DNA from: Poindextera sp041691315
GTDB taxonomy: Bacteria > Pseudomonadota > Alphaproteobacteria > Caulobacterales > Caulobacteraceae
Direction: 5' to 3'
DNA length: 64,000 nt
Assembly (NCBI GenBank): GCA_041691315.1
Contig: JBEPUW010000005.1
Location: forward strand, 62,001 to 126,000
The first letter of the stretch is position 1. Every line of letters starts with the position of its first letter. Made by a program: the position numbers and the translations under genes. The notes under the pieces were generated by a model. It made no database searches. It was not told where the DNA came from and worked only from the letters and a program-made list of their open reading frames with translations. Positions 25,282 through 34,292 of this stretch are shown here, in pieces.

Positions 25282-27777
25282 ATGAGGCCGAGCTTCACCA
25301 ACGCCTTGGCCGGCGCTGTGATCGCCGCGGCCCTGCTGGGTCAGGCAGGACCTTTGTGCGCCGCCAATGTCGTGGCCGCGCCTGCGGTCGTCACGCCAGC
25401 CTCCGCGCCCGCCGCCGCGCCGACTTCATCGCCCACCCCGCCCGACCCGGCCGCTGTGCTGGCGACCGCTCAGCAAACGCTCGCTCAACTGCAGAACCAG
25501 CTTCAGACCACCTCCAACGACGCGCGCCTCGCCGCAATGGCCGCCCAGGCCGCCGCCATCGACGCCCAGGGCGATCGGGTCGCCGCCGACGCCAATGGCG
25601 CGCTGGCGCCCATCGACCGGTCGCTTAAGCGGCTCAACCCCGCTCCCCGCCGCGCGGTGGCGGGCTCGGCCAAGGCCCAGGTGGCGGCGCTCACCGCGAG
25701 CCGCAACGCGCTGCGGGCGCGACTGTCCCAGGCCCAGGCGGTCAGCGCGGCGGCCAACACCATCTTTAACCTGGTCGCCGAGCGCCGACGCGAGGGCTTC
25801 AGCGCCCGGGTGCTCGAACAGTCCGATTCGCCGTTTTCGCCGGGCTTCTGGACTTCGCTGGCCGCCGCCGTCGGACCGGACCTGACCCGACTGATCGCCG
25901 TGGCGCGGGACGCCGCCGCCACAGCGGCCAACGCGCCCGAGCCACGCGCGGCGATCGGTCTTGGCCTCGGCCTCGCGCTCGGCCTCTTGCTGCTCTTTCC
26001 CGTCCGCCACGTGCTCGAAGGGCTGGGCCGCCGGGCCATGCATGGCAAGCGGGAGCGGCGCGGGTTTGGCCGCACCGCCTACGCGGTGTGGATAACCGCG
26101 GTCGACATCGGTGCGCCGGCATTGGCGGCCATCGTCCTCAATCTTGGCGCCGAATGGGGCGGGCTGCTGTCCGACAAGGCCGAGCAGATGGCGCACGCCG
26201 GGGTGGTGGCGGCGATCTGGGGCGCGGCCATATTGGCGCTGGGCCGGGCGCTGGCCACCGACCTGGAGGCCAGCCGCCGGCTGCTCGCTTTTCCAGACCG
26301 GACGGCGCGGCGGATGGGGCCGCTGCTGGTCGTCGTGGCCGTCATCACCGCGGCGGGCTTCCTGTTGACTCAGCTCAACTACGTGGCGGGAGCCAGCGTC
26401 GCCTCGACCATCGCCGCCAACTGCGTCCTGTCCCTGGCCTATGCCGGGATCGCCGGGGCCATTCTGGTCAGCTTCAGCCGCAACCGCGCAACCGCCGACA
26501 GCGAGGCCGAGTTCGGCGAGACGGCGCACTCGCCGGTCTGGACCCTGGTATCGCTGATCCTCTCGGCGGCGATCGTGGTCACGGTGGGCGCGGTGCTGAC
26601 CGGCTTCACCACGCTGGCGGCCCTGATCTCCAATCAGATCTTTTGGCTGAGCGTCCTGGCCGCCTCGACCTTCCTTATGCTGCGCTTCGTCGACGAGGTC
26701 TGCGGCGCCCTGTTCGGTCAGCGCGGCTGGGCGGCGCGGACGCTGAAGGTGTTGTTCAACTTCCGCCGCTCGACCGTCGCCCAGACCGGCATCCTGGTCT
26801 CGGCCGCCTTGCAGCTGTGCATCCTGATCGGCGCCGTGACGCTGGCCCTGACCCCCTTCGGCCAGGGCGGCAACCTCTTCCTGGCCCACTTCAGCCAGCT
26901 CGGCCAGGCCATCCATATCGGTTCGGCCAGCATCTCGCCGGCGGCGATCGCCAGCGGCCTTGGAGCCCTGGCGGTGGGCATGGGCCTTGTCCACCTGGTG
27001 CGCGGCTGGGTAGTTCGCCGCTATCTGCCGGCCACCGACTGGGACGCTGGCGTGCAGAATTCGGTCAGCACCGGCGTCGGCTATATCGGCGTCGGCATCG
27101 CGCTGCTATCGGCGCTCGCGGTCATGGGGCTGGGCTTTGCGCAGATCGCCCTGATCGTCAGCGCGCTCTCGGTGGGCATCGGCTTCGGGCTGCAGCAGGT
27201 GGTGCAGAACTTCGTCTCCGGCGTGATTCTGCTGGTCGAGCGACCGGTGAAGGTGGGCGACTGGGTCAATGTCGACGGGGTGGAGGGCAATATCCGCCGC
27301 ATCCGGGTCCGCGCCACCGAGATCGAGACCTTCGATCGCAGCACGGTGATCGTGCCCAATTCCGACCTGATCACCAAGAAGGTGCAGAACAAGACGCTCG
27401 GCGACCCGCACGCCCGCATCAAGCTGGAGCTGTCGATCGGCAATCCGGCCGATGCGCAACGGGCCAGCGAGGCGATCCTGAACGTCGCCGCCCAGATGCC
27501 GCAGATCCTGAAGGCGCCGAAGCCCGTGGTCTATATCGACGCCCTGGCCGCGGGCGCGGTCGATTTCGTCGGCTACCTGTTCGTCGCCAGTCCTCGCGAC
27601 GTCTACAAGACCCGCAGCGCGCTCTATTTCGCGATCCTCGAGGCCTTTGCACAGGCTGGGATCGGCTTGGCCGGCGTGGTTGGGGCGACCAACGTGGTCG
27701 TGGAGCCCGGCCCAACGATGCAGGGTCTGCTGAAGCGCAAGGGCGCCGCGTCGGCCGTCGCCCGGTCTTCCAGCTAG
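25282..27777 (+). CDS. Large MscS-family mechanosensitive channel with DUF3772
   Basis: 831 aa. Signal peptide (about 1-28), a Pro/Ala-rich linker, a periplasmic coiled coil (about 60-120; LATAQQTLAQLQNQLQ), a DUF3772 segment (about 115-190), about ten membrane helices and a C-terminal MscS core. The pore and beta domain read GFGLQQVVQNFVSGVILLVERP, KVGDWVNVDGVEGNIRRI and IVPNSDLITKKVQN. This layout resembles the large MscK/YbdG-like proteins that open on osmotic downshock and are gated by a big periplasmic part. The start has a GGAG site. It diverges from the BrkB gene. Confidence 0.88.
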   Translation: MRPSFTNALAGAVIAAALLGQAGPLCAANVVAAPAVVTPASAPAAAPTSSPTPPDPAAVLATAQQTLAQLQNQLQTTSNDARLAAMAAQAAAIDAQGDRVAADANGALAPIDRSLKRLNPAPRRAVAGSAKAQVAALTASRNALRARLSQAQAVSAAANTIFNLVAERRREGFSARVLEQSDSPFSPGFWTSLAAAVGPDLTRLIAVARDAAATAANAPEPRAAIGLGLGLALGLLLLFPVRHVLEGLGRRAMHGKRERRGFGRTAYAVWITAVDIGAPALAAIVLNLGAEWGGLLSDKAEQMAHAGVVAAIWGAAILALGRALATDLEASRRLLAFPDRTARRMGPLLVVVAVITAAGFLLTQLNYVAGASVASTIAANCVLSLAYAGIAGAILVSFSRNRATADSEAEFGETAHSPVWTLVSLILSAAIVVTVGAVLTGFTTLAALISNQIFWLSVLAASTFLMLRFVDEVCGALFGQRGWAARTLKVLFNFRRSTVAQTGILVSAALQLCILIGAVTLALTPFGQGGNLFLAHFSQLGQAIHIGSASISPAAIASGLGALAVGMGLVHLVRGWVVRRYLPATDWDAGVQNSVSTGVGYIGVGIALLSALAVMGLGFAQIALIVSALSVGIGFGLQQVVQNFVSGVILLVERPVKVGDWVNVDGVEGNIRRIRVRATEIETFDRSTVIVPNSDLITKKVQNKTLGDPHARIKLELSIGNPADAQRASEAILNVAAQMPQILKAPKPVVYIDALAAGAVDFVGYLFVASPRDVYKTRSALYFAILEAFAQAGIGLAGVVGATNVVVEPGPTMQGLLKRKGAASAVARSSS

Positions 27778-27830
27778 AACCCGGCATTCCGCGCCAGCAC
27801 ACGCCGGGAGCGAGTCGTGTTGCGACCACG

Positions 27831-27845
27831 TTAAGGTTTGATTAA
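27831..27845. promoter_or_regulatory. Full-consensus CtrA box
   Basis: TTAA, seven bases (GGTTTGA), TTAA is an exact match to the CtrA binding consensus TTAA-N7-TTAA of Caulobacterales. It lies 36 bases before the start codon at 27881. CtrA is the cell-cycle master regulator in this group. In such GC-rich DNA a chance match upstream of a gene is unlikely, but binding is inferred. Confidence 0.6.
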
Positions 27846-27880
27846 CCATAATGGACTTGCCCGCATTGGCGGAGGCATCC

Positions 27881-28435
27881 ATGCGCATACGATCCTTAGC
27901 CCTTGTCGCGGCGATCGGGCTCCTGGGCGGGGCCGCCCAGGTCGATGCTCGCGGCGGCGGGTTCATCGGCGGCGCATTTCATGGCGGGATGTTTCATGGC
28001 GGCCCGCCCCACGGCATGGCGCCGCTGACGACGCATGCTCCGCCAGCGATCGGGCTGGTCCCATCGCCCGGCGCACCGCTGTACGCGGTCGCTCCCCCCG
28101 ATCGGCGGGGCGATGACGGGGTCCGTCACGATTTCCATCACGACGGCGACTTACGGCAGGATGGCGACTTCCGGCGCGATAGCGATTTCCAGCGCAACCG
28201 CGACCGATTTGACGGCGCAGGCCGCCGCATCGGTTTTCCGGGCGGCGCGATCAACTTCGCACCCCGCCCACCGAGCCGGGCCGTACCGGTCCTGTACAAC
28301 TTCTACTACGGCGCCAGCGACAACTACTATTCCAACGTGGTCTCGGACTACGGGGCCACGGCCGCCGCCTGTCCTGGCTGGCGCTGGGATGTATCCAGCC
28401 AGACGCGGGTGTGGACGGACAGCTGCCGGGGCTAG
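27881..28435 (+). CDS. Exported Gly/His/Asp-rich protein of unknown function
   Basis: 184 aa. Signal peptide MRIRSLALVAAIGLLGGAAQVDA, then a Gly/His-rich part (GGAFHGGMFHGGPPHGM), a charged repeat-like stretch (HDFHHDGDLRQDGDFRRDSDFQRNRDRF) of short D-F/H units, and a Tyr-rich C-terminus with YNFYYGASDNYYSN and CPGWRWDVSSQTRVWTDSC. Two Cys near the end could form a disulfide. ATG 27881 has a GGAGG site. The His clusters could bind metal, but no family is recognised. A perfect CtrA box lies just upstream, so expression may follow the cell cycle. Confidence 0.7.
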   Translation: MRIRSLALVAAIGLLGGAAQVDARGGGFIGGAFHGGMFHGGPPHGMAPLTTHAPPAIGLVPSPGAPLYAVAPPDRRGDDGVRHDFHHDGDLRQDGDFRRDSDFQRNRDRFDGAGRRIGFPGGAINFAPRPPSRAVPVLYNFYYGASDNYYSNVVSDYGATAAACPGWRWDVSSQTRVWTDSCRG

Positions 28436-28492
28436 GCGCGTTCAGGCGCACGGCTGCGTCAACAGCCCTCCTTCGCTAAAGCTACGGCGGAC

Positions 28493-28521
28493 ATCCTATC
28501 CGCGCTCCGCGCGCGTAGGAT
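28493..28521 (-). terminator. Stem-loop directly after tRNA-Gln
   Basis: ATCCTA and TAGGAT enclose an inner CGCGC-rich stem; the structure touches the 3' end of the minus-strand tRNA-Gln. It may be a processing or termination element. There is no T-run after it, so intrinsic termination is doubtful. The flanking text (CTTCGCTAAAGCTACGG) looks like a dispersed intergenic repeat. Confidence 0.35.
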
Positions 28522-28594
28522 GGCTGGGGGACTAGGACTCGAACCTAGAATGACGGTACCAAAAACCGCAGTGTTACCATTACACCATCCCCCA
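28521..28594 (-). tRNA. tRNA-Gln (TTG)
   Basis: 74 nt including an encoded CCA. The acceptor stem TGGGGGA pairs with TCCCCCA, with discriminator G. The D arm is GTGTAATGGTAACAC, the anticodon stem GCGGT/ACCGT with loop TTTTGGT giving anticodon TTG, and the T arm TAGGTTCGAGTCCTA. It reads CAA and, by wobble, CAG. It lies back to back with tRNA-Pro. Confidence 0.95.
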
Positions 28595-28751
28595 ACGGGA
28601 CGGGCGCATCGGCAGGAACGCCGGGCGCTGGGCGGCCGGGATATCGCATGGCCCAAGCCATTGCAACCACGCCGGAAAGGCGATCGGTCGCGGCTCGCCC
28701 GAGGCTCGCTTGCGCCCCCTGGACGCCTCGTCTATAAGCCGCGCCTCGCGT

Positions 28752-28828
28752 CGGAGCATAGCTCAGCCTGGTAGAGCACCGTCTTCGGGAGGCGGGGGTC
28801 GCAGGTTCGAATCCTGCTGCTCCGACCA
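28752..28828 (+). tRNA. tRNA-Pro (CGG)
   Basis: 77 nt including an encoded CCA. The acceptor stem CGGAGCA pairs with TGCTCCG. The D arm is GCTCAGCCTGGTAGAGC, the anticodon stem CCGTC/GGCGG with loop TTCGGGA gives anticodon CGG, and the T arm is GCAGGTTCGAATCCTGC. It reads CCG, a frequent proline codon in this GC-rich DNA. Confidence 0.96.
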
Positions 28829-28939
28829 GTATTCCGCCCCCGTCGATACCCATTCGCCCATGGCCAGCGCGGCATCCGTTGACCGCGCTCGGTGGCGCCC
28901 TAGGCTGACCAGCGAATCCCTCGCGGCCAAGGCCTTCCG

Positions 28940-30703
28940 ATGAAGCAGTTTCTCCTCACCATGGCCGGCGTGTTCGCCGGTCTCGCGCTGTTTTTCATCG
29001 GCATTCCGTTCCTGCTGATCAGCCTGGTGATGAGCGCCGCGCATCCGGCCGCGACGCCGGCGGCCAGCGTGCTGTCGCTCGATCTGCGCGGCGGTCTCAC
29101 CGACCAGGAACCCGCCACCCTGTTCGGCATCTTCGGCCAGCATTCCATGTCTGTGATGCGCATCGTCCAGACCCTGCACCGCGCGCAAGCTGACGATCGG
29201 GTCAAGGCGCTGTTCATGCGGCTGCCTGACGGCGGTATCGAGCCTGGCGAGGCCGATGAGTTGCGTCTGGCCGTGCGCGCCTTCCATGCCACCGGCAAGC
29301 CGGTCTTCGCCTTCAGCCAGGGCCTCTATCCGGCCGGGGTGATCACCTCGACCTATATGCTGGGCGCGGCCGCGGACGAGTTCTGGATGCAGCCTGGCGC
29401 GCCGTTCCAGGCGACCGGCCTGGCCAACCAGGGGCTGTTCTTCAAGCGCCTGTTCGACAAGTACGGGGTGAAGGCCGATTTCGAGCAGCGGTATGAGTAC
29501 AAGACCGCGCTCAACGGCTACCGGTACGACGACTTCACCGCCGCCCACCGCGAGTCCGACCTGTCCTGGATGGGCTCGGTCTATGACAGCGCCATCGCCG
29601 CCGCGGCGGCCGACCGCAAGACCAGCCCGCAGGCGCTGAAGACGCTGATCGAGGCCGGCCCCTACGACGCCGCCGACGCCAAGGCCAAGGGACTGATCGA
29701 CAAGCTGGGCCAGGTGCGCCAAGCCGAACAGGCTCTGGTCAACCGCGCCGGCAGCGAGGCCAAGCTGATCGATATCAGTGACTATGCCGCAAACGGCGGC
29801 GGCGCGTCGGGCGTCGGCGCTCCGGTGGTGGCGGTGGTCTCCGCCGAGGGCGACATCGTCACCGGACCCGGCGGCGCCGGCGTCGGCTCGCAGAACATCA
29901 ATGCCGACGACGTCGCCGACGCCCTCTATGCCGCGACGAACGACAAGTCGGTCAAGGCCATCGTCTTCCGCGAATCCTCGCCCGGCGGCTCGGACACCGC
30001 GTCCGAGGAAATCCTGGCCGCCGTCCGCGCCGCCAAGGCGGTCAAGCCGGTGGTGATCTCCATGGGGACCTACGGCGCCTCGGGCGGCTATTGGATCGCC
30101 TCGGAGGCCTCGGCCATCGTCGCCGAGCCCAGCACGCTCACCGGCTCGATCGGGGTGTTCGGCGGCAAGATCGTGTTCGGGCCGGCCCTGGCCAAGTTCG
30201 GCGTCGATATGCGCGACCTCAGCGTCGGCGGCCCTTACGCCAATGCCGACAGCCCGGCCGGTGAGTTTACGCCGCAGCAGCGCGCGGCCTTCGCGGCGTC
30301 GGTCGACCGGGTCTATGCCGGCTTCATCCAGCGAGTCGCCGATGGTCGGCGCCTGACGCCCGAACGGGTGCGCGAGATCGCCAAGGGCCGGGTCTGGACC
30401 GGCGCCCAGGCCAAGGACCTCGGCCTGATCGACGAACTGGGCGGCTTCTACCAGGCCGTGGACAGGGCCAAGGCGCTGGCCGGCCTCGGAACCCAGCAGG
30501 TGCGGCTGAAGGCGGTCACCGCGCGGCGTTCGCCCTTCGAGGCCCTCCAGCACGCCTTCGGCATGGCCGACGCCTCGCTGCACACCCTGTCGGCCGCTGC
30601 CGAACTGCTCAACGACCCCCGCGCCCGCGGCCTGATCGACCAGCTCTCAACCGCTCGCCTGCAAAGCCAGGGCGCCAACCTGCTGGCGCCAGTGCGGTTC
30701 TAA
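28940..30703 (+). CDS. sppA: Signal peptide peptidase SppA, 67K type
   Basis: 587 aa, the long tandem-domain form. One N-terminal membrane helix (about 5-32) anchors it in the inner membrane, and two S49/ClpP-like domains follow. The catalytic pair is visible: Lys 188 in YEYKTALNGY of the first domain and Ser 381 in TYGASGGYWIA of the second, as in the E. coli enzyme, where each domain supplies one residue. Other landmarks are RESSPGGSDTASEEI and STLTGSIGVFGGK. It degrades cleaved signal peptides in the membrane. It follows tRNA-Pro after 111 bases. Confidence 0.93.
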   Translation: MKQFLLTMAGVFAGLALFFIGIPFLLISLVMSAAHPAATPAASVLSLDLRGGLTDQEPATLFGIFGQHSMSVMRIVQTLHRAQADDRVKALFMRLPDGGIEPGEADELRLAVRAFHATGKPVFAFSQGLYPAGVITSTYMLGAAADEFWMQPGAPFQATGLANQGLFFKRLFDKYGVKADFEQRYEYKTALNGYRYDDFTAAHRESDLSWMGSVYDSAIAAAAADRKTSPQALKTLIEAGPYDAADAKAKGLIDKLGQVRQAEQALVNRAGSEAKLIDISDYAANGGGASGVGAPVVAVVSAEGDIVTGPGGAGVGSQNINADDVADALYAATNDKSVKAIVFRESSPGGSDTASEEILAAVRAAKAVKPVVISMGTYGASGGYWIASEASAIVAEPSTLTGSIGVFGGKIVFGPALAKFGVDMRDLSVGGPYANADSPAGEFTPQQRAAFAASVDRVYAGFIQRVADGRRLTPERVREIAKGRVWTGAQAKDLGLIDELGGFYQAVDRAKALAGLGTQQVRLKAVTARRSPFEALQHAFGMADASLHTLSAAAELLNDPRARGLIDQLSTARLQSQGANLLAPVRF

Positions 30704-30746
30704 ACACCGCCCCCAGCTCTGAGAGAATGTTGAGTGGCGGGTGTGG

Positions 30747-32363
30747 TCACTTCTTCACGCACAGGTACTGCACGCGGTGCCAGTCGGTGAGGTTGTCGAC
30801 CCAGCCGGTGATCTTCGGGTCGACCAGATTCTTCGAAACCAGGAACGAAATGGGAATGATGGCGGCGTCATTCAGCATGATCGTCTCGGCGCGGGCGAGA
30901 TAGGCGGCGCGCTTGCCAGCGTCTGGCTCGTTGTCGGCCTTGGCGAGCAGATCGTCATAGACCGGATTGTTATAGTCGCCGTAGTTCTGGGCGCCCGTCT
31001 TCGACTGCTGGAGTTCGAGGAAGCTCGTCGCGTCGTTGTAGTCGGCGATCCAGGACGCCCCCCCGAGTTGGAAGTTGCGGATGCGCAAGTCCTGATAGGC
31101 GATCTGGCCCTCCTCCTGGCTGATCGTCACTTGCACGCCAACCTCGCGCCAACCGGCCTGTAAGGCGGCGGCGCCCACGATGGCGTCCGGCGTATCGCCA
31201 GTCTTGTATTCGAGCTTCAGCGGGTTGTGGGGGCCGTAGCCCGCCTCCGACAGCAGTTCGCGTGCGGCTGCCTGGCGGCGCTCGAACGTCCATGACGCCC
31301 AGACCGGCGGCGTGATCGACTGGTAGTTCGCGGTGCCTGGCGGCACGAAGGTATAGGCGGGGAGGCGGCCGTCGCGCGAAAGCTTGCCGGTGAGAAAATC
31401 GCGGTCGACGCTCATGTCCAGCGCCAGGCGCACCCGGCGATCCCTGAGCGCCGGCACGTCGTGGGTGTTGAAGACCAGATAACTGACGCCGAGATAGGTG
31501 TGCACCCGCACATAGGCCGGAATCTGGTCGGGCCGGCGCAGATAGGCGACCCGGTTGGAGATGATGTTGACGTCGAGATCGAGTTCGCCGCGCCGGACGC
31601 GGCGCTCGGCGGCGATAGTGTCTATGGTTGGATACATGTTGATCTGGTCGATGCAGACCGACTTGGCGTCCCAGTAGAGCGGGTTTTTCTCCAGGGTTAT
31701 GCGGTCGCCGAGCCGCCAGGAAACCAGCTTGTAGGGGCCATTGGCGACGTAATGGCCGGGATCGGTCCAGCGGTCGCCCCACCTCTTCACCGCGTGCTCG
31801 GGCAGGGGGTACATGGTCTGGTGCTTGGCGATCTCCGGCAGGTAGGGGGCGGGGTGCTCAAGCGTCAGTTCCAGGGTGTGGTCGTCGATGGCGCGGGCGC
31901 CCAGCGCCGTCAGCGGCAGCTTGCCGGCGTTCACCGGCTCGGCGTTTTTGATGAAGAACAGCAGGTAGGCGTATTGCGACGCCGTCGTCGGGTCCATCAG
32001 CCGGCGCAGGCCGAAGACGAAGTCACCGGCGGTCACCGGCACGCCGTCGGACCAGAGGGCGTGGCGCAGATGGAAGGTCCAGGTCTTGCCGTCCGGGCTG
32101 GTCTCCCAGCTGGTCGCCATGCCGGGCACGGGTCGGCCTTCCGGGTCGTTCTGGGTCAGGCCGACCAGCATCTCGCCCATCACCCGGTCTTCCCAGGTGC
32201 CGGTGGTCTTGGGCGGATCCAGCGACACCGGCTCGGAGCCATTGCCGTATTCCAGGCAGACCGAACCGTGCGGGCAGGGTGCTCGGATGGCCTTCTGCGG
32301 CCCACAGGCCGCCAGCCCTGCCAGCAGGCCGAGCGCCAGAACCAGGCCAAGCGCCTTGCGCAT
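30747..32363 (-). CDS. oppA: Oligopeptide ABC transporter, substrate-binding lipoprotein (OppA-like)
   Basis: 538 aa SBP family 5 protein. The signal sequence ends in lipobox LAAC with Cys 20. Family markers are NGSEPVSLDPPKTTGTWED, LWSDGVPVTAGDFVFGLRRLMDP, VANGPYKLVSWRLGDRITLEKNPLYWD and VRLALDMSVDRDFLTGKL. The protein captures peptides in the periplasm. Its gene comes last in the oppB-oppC-oppA unit, 2 bases after oppC; oppA more often comes first. No oppD or oppF ATPase gene is adjacent, so the energising subunits must be elsewhere. Confidence 0.9.
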   Translation of the reverse strand: MRKALGLVLALGLLAGLAACGPQKAIRAPCPHGSVCLEYGNGSEPVSLDPPKTTGTWEDRVMGEMLVGLTQNDPEGRPVPGMATSWETSPDGKTWTFHLRHALWSDGVPVTAGDFVFGLRRLMDPTTASQYAYLLFFIKNAEPVNAGKLPLTALGARAIDDHTLELTLEHPAPYLPEIAKHQTMYPLPEHAVKRWGDRWTDPGHYVANGPYKLVSWRLGDRITLEKNPLYWDAKSVCIDQINMYPTIDTIAAERRVRRGELDLDVNIISNRVAYLRRPDQIPAYVRVHTYLGVSYLVFNTHDVPALRDRRVRLALDMSVDRDFLTGKLSRDGRLPAYTFVPPGTANYQSITPPVWASWTFERRQAAARELLSEAGYGPHNPLKLEYKTGDTPDAIVGAAALQAGWREVGVQVTISQEEGQIAYQDLRIRNFQLGGASWIADYNDATSFLELQQSKTGAQNYGDYNNPVYDDLLAKADNEPDAGKRAAYLARAETIMLNDAAIIPISFLVSKNLVDPKITGWVDNLTDWHRVQYLCVKK

Positions 32364-32365
32364 GC

Positions 32366-33271
32366 TCAGCGGTCCTTCGGATCGATGGCGTCGCGGAGGC
32401 CGTCGCCGATGAAGTTGAAGGCCATCAGCGTCAGCACCATGACCACCGAGGGAAAGATCAGCAGCCAGGGCGCCAGGTCCATCTCCTCGGCGCCGTTGGA
32501 GATCAGGGTGCCCAGCGAGGTCAGCGGCTCCTGCACCCCCATGCCGAGGAAGCTCAGGAAGCTCTCCAGCAGGATGACGCCCGGGATGGTCAGGGTGGCG
32601 TAGATGACCACGGGACCCAGCAGGTTGGGCACGATGTGGCGGCCAATGATGGCGCGGGTCGAGAGGCCCGAGGCGCGGGCAGCCTCGACGAATTCCTTCT
32701 GCTTCAGGGACAGGGTCTGGCCGCGCACGATCCGCGACATGGTCAGCCATTCGACGCAGCCGATAGCCAGGAAGATCAGCAGGAAGTGCCGCCCGAAGGT
32801 GACCATCAGCAGGATGACGAAGAAGATGAAGGGCAGGGTGTAGAGCACGTCGACGAAGCGCATCATCAGTTCGTCCACCGCGCCGCCCAGGAAGCCGGCC
32901 GTCGCGCCCCAGGTGACCCCGATGACCAGCGAGACGGCGGTCGCCACCACTCCGATGGCCAGGGAGACGCGCAAGCCGACCAGCAGGCGCGCCAAAAGGT
33001 CGCGTCCGAGCGAATCGGCGCCCAACAGGTGGCCGTGGGTCAGGGGTGGGTCCCAGACGTCGTTCTTGTTGATGGCGTCGTAGTGGTCCGGCGTCAGATA
33101 AGGCCCGACAATGGCCGCCAGCAGGAAGAGGCCGAGCAGGATCATGCTGGCCACCGCGGCGCGGTTGCGGAACAGCCGCCGCCGCGCGTCGTCCCACAGG
33201 CTGCGGCCCTTGGCGGAGGCCTGCTCCATGGTGCGGCTGTCGCGCCTGAGGTTGGTCGCCAGCACGGTCAT
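32366..33271 (-). CDS. oppC: Peptide ABC transporter permease OppC
   Basis: 301 aa. It has an N-terminal OppC_N helix (AAVASMILLGLFLLAAIVGPYL), the HLLGADSLGRDLLARLLVGLR segment before the second helix and the permease coupling (EAA) loop VEAARASGLSTRAIIGRHIVPNLLGPV. About six membrane helices in all. It forms the membrane channel with OppB, whose gene overlaps this start by 4 bases. No ATPase partner is encoded nearby. Confidence 0.92.
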   Translation of the reverse strand: MTVLATNLRRDSRTMEQASAKGRSLWDDARRRLFRNRAAVASMILLGLFLLAAIVGPYLTPDHYDAINKNDVWDPPLTHGHLLGADSLGRDLLARLLVGLRVSLAIGVVATAVSLVIGVTWGATAGFLGGAVDELMMRFVDVLYTLPFIFFVILLMVTFGRHFLLIFLAIGCVEWLTMSRIVRGQTLSLKQKEFVEAARASGLSTRAIIGRHIVPNLLGPVVIYATLTIPGVILLESFLSFLGMGVQEPLTSLGTLISNGAEEMDLAPWLLIFPSVVMVLTLMAFNFIGDGLRDAIDPKDR

Positions 33272-34185
33272 GACAGGCGCACCCTGGGGTCAAGCACGGC
33301 CAGCAGCATGTCGCCGGCCAGGTTCAGCGCGATGATCAGGCTGGCGTAGAGGATCAGCACCCCCATCACCAGGGTGTAGTCGCGCTGCAGGGCGCCCAGA
33401 ACGAAGCTCTTGCCCAGGCCCGGCAGGTTGAAGATCTTCTCCACCACCAGCGAGCCGGTGATCAGGCCGGCGCAGGCGGGCCCCAGATAGGCGACCAGCG
33501 GCACGAGCGCCGCGCGCAGGGCATGGCGGAACACCACCGTGGTCTCCGACAGCCCCTTGGCGCGGGCGGTGCGGATATAGTTGGAATGCAACACCTCGAT
33601 CATGCCGGCCCGCGTCAGCCGCGAGATGATGGCGACCTGCGGCAGGGCCAGCACCACCACCGGCAAAACCAGGCTGATCGGCCCGTTCAGGCCGCCGGTC
33701 GGCACCCAGCCCAGGTTGGAGGCGAACACCTGTCGCAACAGCGGCGCGGCGACGAAGGAGGGGATACAGACCCCCAGCACCGCCACCCCCATCACCGAAT
33801 AGTCGAGGCTGTGATTCTGCCGGAGCGCCGCCAGCACCCCCAGGGTGACGCCGACCAGGCTGGCCAACACCAGGGCGGAAAGGCCGATCTTCAGGCTGGT
33901 CGGAAAGCCCTCGCGCACGATCTCGAGCACGCTCTTGTCCTGGTATTTCAGCGACGGTCCGAAATCGCCGTGGGCGACCCCGGCCAGATAGCTGACGTAC
34001 TGGACGCCGAGCGGGCGGTTCATGCCGAACTTGGCCTCGACGTGAGCCAGGATTTCCGGCGGCAGCTTGCGCGACATCTCGAACGGATTGCCCGGCGCCG
34101 CGCGCATCATGAAGAAGGCGGCGGTGATGACCAGAAACAGCGTCGGGATGGCGACGAGCAGCCGACGAAGAAGAAACCGCAACAT
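33268..34185 (-). CDS. oppB: Peptide ABC transporter permease OppB
   Basis: 305 aa. It shows the OppB start MLRFLLRRLLVAIPTLFLVITAAFFMMRAAPGNPF, the LGVQYVSYLAGVAHGDFGPSL motif and the coupling loop IRTARAKGLSETTVVFRHALRAALVPLV. Its last helices carry VEKIFNLPGLGKSFVLGALQRDYTLVMG. It is first in oppB-oppC-oppA, overlapping oppC by 4 bases. The upstream 107 bases should hold the promoter, divergent from the DUF442 gene. Confidence 0.92.
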   Translation of the reverse strand: MLRFLLRRLLVAIPTLFLVITAAFFMMRAAPGNPFEMSRKLPPEILAHVEAKFGMNRPLGVQYVSYLAGVAHGDFGPSLKYQDKSVLEIVREGFPTSLKIGLSALVLASLVGVTLGVLAALRQNHSLDYSVMGVAVLGVCIPSFVAAPLLRQVFASNLGWVPTGGLNGPISLVLPVVVLALPQVAIISRLTRAGMIEVLHSNYIRTARAKGLSETTVVFRHALRAALVPLVAYLGPACAGLITGSLVVEKIFNLPGLGKSFVLGALQRDYTLVMGVLILYASLIIALNLAGDMLLAVLDPRVRLS

Positions 34186-34292
34186 GGAAAGCCCGCCTGG
34201 CCGGGCGATTAAGCCGCCGGCGCGGTTGCGAAACTTTCATCCGCGCCCGATGTTGTCAAACGGCCGCTTGTCGCGGCGCACGGAGCTGCTCG

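Noticed and set aside
30704..30746. Terminator between sppA and oppA
   Set aside because: ACACCGCC and GGCGGGTGT are only an imperfect match with a bulge and no T-run.
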